Shown here piece after piece: positions 58,020 to 64,000 of a stretch of 64,000 bases of DNA (positions within the stretch are counted from its first letter, which is position 1; the number at the start of each line of letters is the position of its first letter). Made by a program: the position numbers and the translations under genes. The stretch is from CAZPAV01 sp964584755. Its GTDB lineage: Bacteria; Actinomycetota; Acidimicrobiia; Spongiisociales; UBA5794. Location of the stretch: NCBI GenBank assembly GCA_964584755.1, contig CAZPAV010000003.1, positions 36,140 to 100,139 of the forward strand, given 5' to 3'. The notes beneath the pieces were generated by a model. The model did no database searches, was not told where the DNA came from, and saw only the letters and a program-made list of their open reading frames with translations.

Positions 58020-58752
58020 GGAGCTCACCCGCGCCTTCGGCGGGGTCATCGCGGTCAACCGGGTGTCCCTGAGGGTCCGGCCCGGGGAGCGTCGCGCCAT
58101 CATCGGTCCCAACGGCGCGGGGAAGACGACGTTCTTCAACCTCCTCAGCGGCAACCTGGCACCGACGACCGGGCGGATCTTCCTCGACGACCGCGACATC
58201 ACCACGCTCCCCACCCACGAGCGAGTCCGCCTCGGACTCGGCCGGACCTTCCAACAGAGCAGCCTCTTCCCCTCCCTCTCGGTGCGGGAGAACATCCGCC
58301 TCGCCATCCAGGCCCGCCACCGCGTCGCCCATCGCCCCTTCTCCTCCGCCGAACGCGTGCCGGAAGTGGAGCACGCCATCGACGAGACCCTGGAGCGGTT
58401 CGGCTTCTCCGACCAGGCCGCGGACGTGGTTCGCGAGCTCTCCTACGGGGAGCAGCGGCAACTCGAGATCGCCCTCGCCGTGGCGACCCGGCCCCGCGTC
58501 CTCCTCCTCGACGAGCCGACGGCCGGGATGTCCCCGGCGGAGACGGTCGTCATGTCTCGGCTCATCCGGAGCCTGCCGGCCGATACGACGGTGCTCATCA
58601 TCGAGCACGACATGGACGTGGTCTTCGACCTGGCGGAGCGCATCACCGTCCTCCATCACGGGGAGGTCCTCGCCGACGGGACCGCGCCGGAGGTGCGGGC
58701 CGATCCGCGGGTGATGGAGGTGTACCTCGGCATCGAGGCGGGAGGAACGTGA
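58000..58752 (+). CDS. livG: ABC transporter ATP-binding protein LivG
   Basis: 250 residues. Walker A GPNGAGKTT, signature LSYGEQRQLEIALAV, Walker B VLLLDEPTAGMSP and H-loop IEHDMDVVF identify the LivG type. GTG 58000 follows GAGGAGGG and overlaps the livM end by 20 bases. Confidence 0.94.
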   Translation: MDALRVEELTRAFGGVIAVNRVSLRVRPGERRAIIGPNGAGKTTFFNLLSGNLAPTTGRIFLDDRDITTLPTHERVRLGLGRTFQQSSLFPSLSVRENIRLAIQARHRVAHRPFSSAERVPEVEHAIDETLERFGFSDQAADVVRELSYGEQRQLEIALAVATRPRVLLLDEPTAGMSPAETVVMSRLIRSLPADTTVLIIEHDMDVVFDLAERITVLHHGEVLADGTAPEVRADPRVMEVYLGIEAGGT

Positions 58753-59450
58753 TGCTCACCGTCACCGACCTCCACACCTACTACGGCGACAGTCACGTCC
58801 TGCAGGGCATCGCCCTCCACGTCGAGCCCGGCAGCGTCGTCGGCCTCCTCGGCCGGAACGGCGCCGGCAAGACCACCACGATCTCGTCGATCATGGGGCT
58901 GGTCCCACCGCGGCAGGGTCACATCGCCTTCGAGGGCGTCGAGCTGGTGGGGCGCACTCCCAACGCGATCGCCTCGCTCGGGATCGGCCTCGTCCCCCAG
59001 GGACGTCGCATCTTCCCGCACCTGACGGTTCGGGAGAACGTCACCCTCGCGGCGCGCACCGGCGGCGCCGCCGACCCCTGGACCCTGGCCCGGATCCACG
59101 AGCTCTTCCCGGTCCTCGAGCTCCGTGCCGGGGTACGGGCCGGTCGCCTGAGCGGCGGCGAGCAGCAGATGCTCGCCATCGCCCGCGCCCTCATGACGAA
59201 CCCGAGGCTCCTCCTCATGGACGAACCCTCCGAGGGGTTGGCTCCCCTCGTGGTCCGGGAGATCGGCGAGATCCTCGGCCACCTCAAGGAGGAGGGCCTC
59301 TCCATCCTGCTCGTGGAGCAGAACCTGCCGCTCGCCACGAGCGTCGCCGACGCGATCCTCGTGATGAACAAGGGGACGATCGTGTTCGAAGGGACCCCCG
59401 AGACGCTGCTCGGGGCCGAGGACGTCAAGCAGCGCTACCTCGGCGTCTGA
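58752..59450 (+). CDS. livF: ABC transporter ATP-binding protein LivF
   Basis: 232 residues. Walker A GRNGAGKTT, signature LSGGEQQMLAIARAL, Walker B LLLMDEPSEGLAP and LVEQNLPLA. ATG 58752 sits six bases after GGAGG and overlaps the livG stop; a GTG at 58749 is the alternative start. Last gene of the importer operon; a weak GC-rich hairpin near 59531-59547 may end transcription. Confidence 0.93.
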   Translation: MLTVTDLHTYYGDSHVLQGIALHVEPGSVVGLLGRNGAGKTTTISSIMGLVPPRQGHIAFEGVELVGRTPNAIASLGIGLVPQGRRIFPHLTVRENVTLAARTGGAADPWTLARIHELFPVLELRAGVRAGRLSGGEQQMLAIARALMTNPRLLLMDEPSEGLAPLVVREIGEILGHLKEEGLSILLVEQNLPLATSVADAILVMNKGTIVFEGTPETLLGAEDVKQRYLGV

Positions 59451-59575
59451 CCCGCCGGACCGCGCCTCGTCGCCACGGCGTCCATCCCCGGCCCGTTCCC
59501 TTCAGAGGCGCGACCTGCTACGCTCACCCACCCCACCCCGGGTGGGGCTAACAGCATCCCCCGCGAGGAGTGAGC

Positions 59576-59968
59576 GTGTCGCGACGCACCTGGACCACCG
59601 TCGGCGTCATCGCCGTCGTCGTCCTCCTCGCCGTCGCCGTGGCGTTCGGCGGCGGGCACCCCATCTCCGGACCCCCGGCCGGTGCCGACGGCGACCTCGG
59701 CCGCGGCGAGATCCTCTACGAGGGCAACTGCGCGCGCTGCCACGGCGAGGACGCCAGGGGCACCGACCAGGGCCCTCCCTTCCTCCACCCCTTCTACCGC
59801 CCCGCCCACCACTCCGACGCCGCGTTCTTCTCCGCGGTGCGCAACGGCGTGCGGCCCCACCACTGGAACTTCGGGTCGATGCCGCCCATCCCCGGCCTCT
59901 CCGATCAGGACATCGCCGACATCGTCGCCTACGTCCGTAGCCTGCAACGGGCCGCGGGAATCCGCTGA
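59576..59968 (+). CDS. Membrane-anchored mono-heme cytochrome c
   Basis: 130 residues: one membrane helix (about 10-26), then GRGEILYEGNCARCHGEDARG with a CxxCH heme site and a distal Met in FGSMPPIPGLSDQDI. It is a small class I cytochrome, probably an electron shuttle on the outer face of the membrane. The second of two close GTGs (59576) is chosen because GAGGAG is five bases upstream. Followed by an uncertain region and a DUF3105 gene. Confidence 0.88.
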   Translation: MSRRTWTTVGVIAVVVLLAVAVAFGGGHPISGPPAGADGDLGRGEILYEGNCARCHGEDARGTDQGPPFLHPFYRPAHHSDAAFFSAVRNGVRPHHWNFGSMPPIPGLSDQDIADIVAYVRSLQRAAGIR

Positions 59969-60307
59969 TGGAGCGACCCATGGACCACCTCCACCCCGCC
60001 GGATGCGACCGGGACGAGGCTCACCCCACGGGCGATGGCGCACCCCCTCGCCCGAGCCGTCGGCTGCCGTACCGGGACCACCGCGGCGGCCCCCGGCGTC
60101 GCGGTCGGGCTCGTCATCGTGCCCTCCATCATGTCGGGCACCGCCTCCAGGTCCCGGTTCTCGGCGATCCCGGCGCCGACCACCAGGCCGCCCGGCCGTA
60201 CCCGTGCCGCGCCACCGTGCCTGCCACGATCGCGACCCGCCGCAGGCGGCGGGAAGATCACCCGAGCCCGAGCCGTTTCCCCTGACCCGACCCGGGAGGC
60301 CCGATCC
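59968..60307. other. Region of uncertain coding status between cytochrome c and DUF3105 genes
   Basis: An ATG at 59968 overlaps the cytochrome stop (TGATG) and opens a 105-codon frame rich in His, Arg and Pro (ending at 60285), but its third-position G/C is clearly lower than in sure genes and no fold is recognisable. Another frame, joined to the DUF3105 gene, has better base composition but begins without a ribosome site. It may be a decayed gene or long spacer. Confidence 0.3.
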
Positions 60308-60910
60308 ATGAGCAATCGACCCAAGCGGAAGCCCTCGTCCAAGCCGGCGAGGAAGCCCGTCCAGGCGCCGTCGGTGTGGCCGAAGCGACTCGCCACGGCC
60401 GGCGGGCTGCTCCTCGCCCTCGTCCTCGTCGTCGTCGTCGCCTTCCAGCAGCCGCCTCCTCGCGGCGTCCCGGAGGGGACGGAGACCCTGGCAGTCGGCG
60501 ACCCCCGCCACGTCGACGGCGACCTCTACGACGACACGGCCCTGGCCCCCGCCGGCGGCCCGCACGCCCCGGTGTGGCTCAACTGCGGCGTCTACGAGGA
60601 CGTGGTGCCCGCCGAGAACGCCCTCCACTCTCTCGAGCACGGCGCCGTCTGGATCACGTACCGGCCAGACATCGGGACCGACGGTGCCCGAGCGCTGCGA
60701 CGCCTGGCACCCCCACGGTCACGGGTCATCGTCAGCCCGGTCCCGAATCAGGAGGCCCCGGTCGTCGCCACCGCATGGGCGCGGCGCCTGCAGGTCGACT
60801 CCCCCGGGGACTCCCGTCTCGACCAGTTCGTCCGGGAGTTCACCACCAACGGCGTCGCACCGGAGCCGACCGGCCGCTGCGACGGCGGCGTCGGCCGACC
60901 CACTTCCTGA
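60308..60910 (+). CDS. DUF3105 membrane-anchored protein
   Basis: 200 residues: a Lys/Arg/Pro-rich cytoplasmic start (to about 28), one membrane helix (29-47), then the extracytoplasmic DUF3105 domain with GGPHAPVWLNCGVYEDVVPAENALHSLEHGAVWITY read in two parts (conserved Cys, and His-x8-10-His-Gly-Ala-Val). The conserved Cys/His residues suggest a metal site. GGGAGG is eight bases before ATG 60308. Function unknown; common in Actinobacteria and often near cytochromes. Confidence 0.88.
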   Translation: MSNRPKRKPSSKPARKPVQAPSVWPKRLATAGGLLLALVLVVVVAFQQPPPRGVPEGTETLAVGDPRHVDGDLYDDTALAPAGGPHAPVWLNCGVYEDVVPAENALHSLEHGAVWITYRPDIGTDGARALRRLAPPRSRVIVSPVPNQEAPVVATAWARRLQVDSPGDSRLDQFVREFTTNGVAPEPTGRCDGGVGRPTS

Positions 60911-60931
60911 CCCTCGGCGTCGTTACCGAAA

Positions 60932-60961
60932 CTTGACGATGGCGCACATCGTCCCTTGACG
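60932..60961 (+). promoter_or_regulatory. Putative operator for the SHOCT/Met-rich/two-component unit
   Basis: CTTGACG occurs twice, 23 bases apart (60932-60938 and 60955-60961), and GACGATG (60935-60941) with CATCGTC (60947-60953) form a 7-bp inverted repeat between them. This lies 50-80 bases before the first gene of the metal-sensing unit and may be the site of its own response regulator. The second TTGACG may serve as -35. Confidence 0.45.
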
Positions 60962-61011
60962 TCGTCGCGGTTCACTGGGAGAGAACGAAAGACCAGGAAG
61001 GAGTCACCACG

Positions 61012-61233
61012 ATGATGTACGGATGGACGCCCTGGATGGGGTTCATGGGCATCGCGTGGCTGCTCGTGCTCGGCCTCATCGTGTGGGCGGTCGTCGCGGC
61101 GACGCGCCCGCACGGGACCGAGACCAAGGAGCGGTCCCGCAGCGCACTCGAGATCCTCGAGGAGCGCTATGCCCGTGGCGAGATCGACACCGACGAGTAC
61201 CGCCGGCGGCGGACCGAACTGGAGAGGAAGTGA
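61012..61233 (+). CDS. SHOCT-domain small membrane protein
   Basis: 73 residues: an aromatic/Met-rich start (MMYGWTPWMGFMG), one membrane helix, then the SHOCT domain ALEILEERYARGEIDTDEYRRR split over residues 46-65. SHOCT domains are short C-terminal modules of unknown biochemical role, often in metal- or stress-linked membrane proteins. AAGGAG precedes the ATG pair. First gene of a four-gene unit ending in a sensor kinase. Confidence 0.85.
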   Translation: MMYGWTPWMGFMGIAWLLVLGLIVWAVVAATRPHGTETKERSRSALEILEERYARGEIDTDEYRRRRTELERK

Positions 61234-61235
61234 TC

Positions 61236-61598
61236 ATGCGAGGCAGGAGAGTCGCCGCCGTGATCGCCGTCGTCGCCGGCGTGGTCGCCGTCCCGGCCCT
61301 GGCCCTCGCCCTGGGCGTGCCCGGGGAGGCTCCCGTCCCCGTCGACGCTCCCACCCATCGTGCGGTCGTCGTCGACCATGACGGGAGCGCCGCTCCGGAG
61401 GACATGATCGCCGAGATGTGGGACCACCACAGTGAGATGGCCGGCGAGATGCAGAGCCACTGGAGTGAGATGGCCGGCGAGATGCAGAGCCACTGGAATG
61501 AGATGGCCGACGAGATGCAGGCCCACGCCGGGCCGGACGGCGGCCCCACGACCGGAGACCACCGCGGGTTCATGGGCGGTGGCATGATGGGCGGGTGA
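61236..61598 (+). CDS. Secreted Met/His-rich repeat protein, putative metal-binding
   Basis: 120 residues: signal peptide (RRVAAVIAVVAGVVAVPALALA), then an Asp/His linker and three 11-residue repeats EMAGEMQSHW(S/N) / EMADEMQAH, ending in GFMGGGMMGG. Met-x3-Met with adjacent His is a common copper/silver coordination pattern in periplasmic proteins. GGAGAGGAAG precedes ATG 61236, two bases after the SHOCT stop. The sensor kinase of the unit carries a similar Met/Gly run, which suggests both bind the same metal. Confidence 0.8.
   Translation: MRGRRVAAVIAVVAGVVAVPALALALGVPGEAPVPVDAPTHRAVVVDHDGSAAPEDMIAEMWDHHSEMAGEMQSHWSEMAGEMQSHWNEMADEMQAHAGPDGGPTTGDHRGFMGGGMMGG
61434..61526 (+). repeat. 33-bp tandem repeat inside the Met/His-rich gene
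   Basis: Units at 61434-61466 and 61467-61499 differ at one base; a third, diverged unit continues to 61526. Each codes for eleven residues including Met, Met and His-Trp. Near-identity implies recent duplication or ongoing copy-number variation. Confidence 0.85.
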
Positions 61599-61677
61599 CG
61601 TCGCCTCTCACCTCGATCCACCGGCGAGGACCGCGCCGATCGCGGTCCTCGCCCCGCGACCCGACAGGTGCCACATC

Positions 61678-62373
61678 GTGACCGGACCCCGCATCCTCAT
61701 CGCCGACGACGAACGGGAGCTGCGCGACATGCTCCGCGCCTACCTCACCGCCGAGGGGTTCGCGGTGCAGGAGGCCGGTGATGGACCAGCCACCCTGGAG
61801 GAGGTGCGCCGCCGCGAGCCCGACCTGGTCCTCCTCGACGTGGGGCTTCCCGGCCTCGACGGATTCGAGGTCCTCCGGCAGCTTCGCACCACGTCGTCGG
61901 TGCCCGTGATCATGGTCACCGCCCGGGCCGAGGAGGTGGACCGCGTCGTCGGGCTCACGGTGGGGGCCGACGACTACGTGACGAAGCCCTTCAGTCCCCG
62001 TGAGCTCGTAGCCCGGATCCGGGCCGTGCTCCGCCGGGGTCGAACGGGACCGGGGAGCAACGACGAGACACTCCGTTTCCCGGGCCTCGTGGTGGACGCG
62101 GCTCGTCGCGAGGTGACCGTCGACGGGAGGCCCGTGGAGCTCACCACCCTCGAGTTCGACCTCCTCCGCACCCTGGCGTCCGCCCCCGGGCGCGTCCTCA
62201 CCCGAAACCAGCTCATGGAGCGTGTCTGGGGATGGGACTTCGTCGGGGTCGACCGCGTCGTCGACGTCCACATCTCGAACCTGCGGAAGGCGTTGGGCGA
62301 CGACCCGGCCGCACCCCGCTTCATCGCCACGGTGCGCGGCGTCGGCTACAAGTTCGTCGCCGAGCCGACATGA
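61678..62373 (+). CDS. OmpR-family response regulator of the Met-rich unit
   Basis: 231 residues: receiver with ADDE acidic cluster (9-12), phospho-acceptor Asp54 (LVLLDVGLPG) and Lys in VTKPFSPREL, then a winged helix (LTTLEFDLLRTLASAPG; VVDVHISNLRKALGDD; TVRGVGYKFV). It starts at a GTG 79 bases after the Met/His-rich gene and overlaps the kinase gene (ATGA). Similar regulators (CopR/CusR type) respond to copper or silver. Likely target: the operator-like repeats at 60932-60961. Confidence 0.93.
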   Translation: MTGPRILIADDERELRDMLRAYLTAEGFAVQEAGDGPATLEEVRRREPDLVLLDVGLPGLDGFEVLRQLRTTSSVPVIMVTARAEEVDRVVGLTVGADDYVTKPFSPRELVARIRAVLRRGRTGPGSNDETLRFPGLVVDAARREVTVDGRPVELTTLEFDLLRTLASAPGRVLTRNQLMERVWGWDFVGVDRVVDVHISNLRKALGDDPAAPRFIATVRGVGYKFVAEPT

Positions 62374-63488
62374 ACGGTCCCTTGCGCACGCTCCGCGCCC
62401 GGCTCGTGGTCTCCCACCTCGTCGTCGTGGTCGTCGGGGTACTGACCGTGGCCTTCGTCACCGGCCCCCTCACGACGCGCTTCTTCCACGAGCACGTGCT
62501 CCAGATGCCGGGGATGAGCGGCATGATGGGGGGACGGGGAATGACCGGAACCGTCGTCATGGTCGAGGACCTCGAGGCCGGTCTCGTCGGATCCTTCCGC
62601 ACCGCGCTCCTCGTCGCCCTCCTTGTCAGCACCGGCGCCGCCCTCGTCGCCAGCACGATCGCCGCGTCCCGGGTGCTCCGCCCCCTCGACGCGGTACGTC
62701 GCGCCGTCGCCCAACTCGCCGAAGGCGACTACCGGGTGCGGGTCCCCGAGGCCACGGAACGAGAGCTCGCCGCCGTCGCCACCGACATCAACACCCTCGC
62801 CGAGCGCCTCGAGACCACCGAGGAGCGCCGCGTCCGCATGATCAACGAGATCGCCCACGAGCTCCGCACCCCGCTGACCACCATCGAGGGGTACATGGAG
62901 GGACTCCTCGACGGCGTCCTGGCGCCCAGCGAGGAGATCTTCGCCGCTACCGCCCGGGAGGCGGCGCGCCTGAAGCGGCTCGCCGAGGATCTCAGCACCC
63001 TCTCGAGAGCGGAGGAGGGAGCGCTCCGTCTCGAGACGACCCGCATCGACCTGGCCGGGATCGCCGCCACGGTCGCGGAACGTCTTCGCCCCCTCTTCCT
63101 CGACAAGGGGGTGGAGCTCGAGGTGGCGACGACCGTCCCGCTGCCCGTCGAGGGCGACGTGGATCGCCTCACCCAGGTGTTCGTCAACCTCGTCGGCAAC
63201 GCCCTCACCCACACGCCGCCGGGAGGGACGGTGCGCGTCGCCGGCGAGACCTCGGGCGCCTTCGCCCTCGTCACCGTCTCCGACACCGGGCGGGGCATCC
63301 CCGCCGACCAGCTCGAGCGGATCTTCGAGCGGTTCCACCGTATCGACCCTCGCCTGCCCGGCGGCACCGGCATCGGCCTCACCGTCGCCCGAGGCATCGC
63401 CCGCCTGCACGGCGGTGACGTCAGCGCGGCGTCACCGGGTCCCGGGAGGGGCGCGACCTTCACCGTCCGCCTCCCCCTCGCCCGCTGA
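62370..63488 (+). CDS. Sensor histidine kinase with Met-rich extracytoplasmic loop
   Basis: 372 residues: first helix (about 12-30), a short outer loop containing FFHEHVLQMPGMSGMMGG and GMTG (residues 38-60), second helix (75-100), HAMP, dimerisation domain with AHELRTPL (His163) and HATPase (NLVGNALTHTP, DTGRGIP, GTGIGLTVARGI). The His/Met cluster is a probable soft-metal (copper or silver) sensor. Partner of the regulator encoded just upstream. Confidence 0.93.
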   Translation: MNGPLRTLRARLVVSHLVVVVVGVLTVAFVTGPLTTRFFHEHVLQMPGMSGMMGGRGMTGTVVMVEDLEAGLVGSFRTALLVALLVSTGAALVASTIAASRVLRPLDAVRRAVAQLAEGDYRVRVPEATERELAAVATDINTLAERLETTEERRVRMINEIAHELRTPLTTIEGYMEGLLDGVLAPSEEIFAATAREAARLKRLAEDLSTLSRAEEGALRLETTRIDLAGIAATVAERLRPLFLDKGVELEVATTVPLPVEGDVDRLTQVFVNLVGNALTHTPPGGTVRVAGETSGAFALVTVSDTGRGIPADQLERIFERFHRIDPRLPGGTGIGLTVARGIARLHGGDVSAASPGPGRGATFTVRLPLAR

Positions 63489-63570
63489 ACGGTCCCTGGC
63501 GCCGCCGGTCGAGACGACGGGGCAGGGCCCGTCCCCCATCTACCATGCGTCCCCGTCCGGTCCACGTACC

Positions 63571-63612
63571 GCCCCCGTAGCTCAGGGGATAGAGCACCGG
63601 TTTCCTAAACCG
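63571..63612 (+). tRNA. tRNA-Arg (anticodon CCT), 5' half only
   Basis: GCCCCCG acceptor arm, TA, D-arm GCTC...GAGC, and the anticodon arm CCGGT-TTCCTAA-ACCG (anticodon CCT) are all typical of tRNA-Arg(CCT), but after ACCG the sequence no longer matches a tRNA: no variable loop, no T-arm (GGTTCGAATCC) and no CGGGGGC acceptor partner follow. The gene is broken at about position 43. Confidence 0.75.
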
Positions 63613-64000
63613 ATTCGGGGGGTTCTTGCGTACCACGGGAAATCGGCCGAAACCGTTGCTGTGCCTGGGTTTTCGCCTTTCATCGCTTCTCGGCGTTTTT
63701 CATGTTTTCGCCCCCTGGTGCGGCCCAGGTGCGGCCCAAGAGCGGCCCGATTCTCGAGCGACCGGAAGAGGCGATGAGGCTCAGCGGAGGAGCCTGAGCG
63801 CGTCGCAACGCTTCGGATTCACCGGCGTCCGCAACCAGCCGCGACCCCGGACCGGCGGAACCCCTGCCTCCAAGGTGTGCTCACGGACCCCAGGCGGTAG
63901 GAAGTTGCCCATGCCCACCCGTCGCGCGAACTCGGAAACATCGGACGTGCGGTGTTTCTGAGTTAACGCGACAGGTTTGGTGTGGTAATTCCCCACCGGG
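63613..64000. other. Lower-GC sequence after the broken tRNA, no clear gene
   Basis: The last 388 bases contain several T-rich stretches (63670-63715) unlike the rest of the window. A minus-strand frame at 63781-63996 and a plus-strand frame at 63626-63961 are open but have no ribosome site or recognisable fold. The composition change right at the tRNA break suggests the inside of an integrated element that continues beyond the window. Confidence 0.4.

Noticed and set aside
61434..61526. CRISPR-like repeats
   Set aside because: The repeats are contiguous without spacers and in frame within a gene; no CRISPR array or cas gene is present anywhere in the window.

Overview
This window is a stretch of a very GC-rich (roughly 70% G+C by eye) actinobacterial chromosome, most likely from an uncultured Acidimicrobiia-type organism. 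The evidence is codon use dominated by third-position G/C, many GTG/TTG starts with GTGA/ATGA overlaps, a group of starts preceded 6-8 nt upstream by a TANNNT -10 element (leaderless transcripts), two perfect actinobacterial GlnR boxes, and actinobacteria-typical proteins (GlpR-like membrane protein, DUF3105, SHOCT). It is a scaffold: two 100-N placeholders lie at 6149-6248 and 46302-46401.

Layout. 1-5.3 kb: metallopeptidase-like lipoprotein (cut by the window edge), MFS transporter, acyl-CoA dehydrogenase, Tat-exported FAD amine oxidase. 5.8-12.4 kb: a metal-response island. A MerR-family regulator with a Cys77-type (divalent metal) site faces an operon of a small membrane protein, a PD-(D/E)XK-like protein, signal peptidase II and a geranylgeranyl-reductase-type flavoprotein. 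The same 16-bp operator inside a 20-bp-spaced promoter also precedes a P1B ATPase and a gene hidden in the first gap. 12.5-13.9 kb: a tRNA-Ala(CGC) with a 107-bp duplication ending exactly at the anticodon, the scar of an integrative element. 13.9-24.6 kb: housekeeping genes (translin-like protein, GlpR-like receptor, moaB-moaC-moeA/glp-plsY, uppP, a ThDP enzyme, thioredoxin, 3-hydroxyacyl-CoA dehydrogenase, a GlnR-boxed amtB). 24.6-31.5 kb: HAD phosphatase, NYN/OST-HTH RNase-like protein, plsC-enoyl-CoA hydratase-epoxide hydrolase operon, TlpA-like protein, heme-domain lipoprotein.

31.6-40.1 kb is the most novel part: a NarL-type two-component system, then two paralogous minus-strand cassettes (anchored protein, proline-rich protein, [ApbE], ferric-reductase-like heme membrane protein) flanking an OmpR-type two-component system. 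Both cassettes carry the same composite promoter box exactly 75 nt before the first start codon. 40.1-46.1 kb is an arsenite oxidase operon (tri-heme and di-heme cytochrome c peroxidase-like proteins, Rieske AioB, AioA). 46.4-50.6 kb: a GNAT domain fused to a tyrosine-recombinase fold that has lost catalytic residues, then a glycosyltransferase-ABC exporter operon.

50.7-59.5 kb: penicillin-acylase family enzyme, benzoate-CoA-ligase family enzyme and a divergent branched-chain/aromatic-type ABC importer (substrate-binding protein, livHMGF) sharing a TetR-type operator, suggesting uptake and CoA activation of an aromatic acid. 59.5-63.5 kb: cytochrome c, DUF3105 protein, then a four-gene unit (SHOCT protein, Met/His-rich repeat protein, OmpR regulator, Met-rich sensor kinase) that looks like a metal-sensing module. 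The window ends in a tRNA-Arg(CCT) that breaks off after the anticodon stem and runs into lower-GC sequence, probably the edge of an integrated element.
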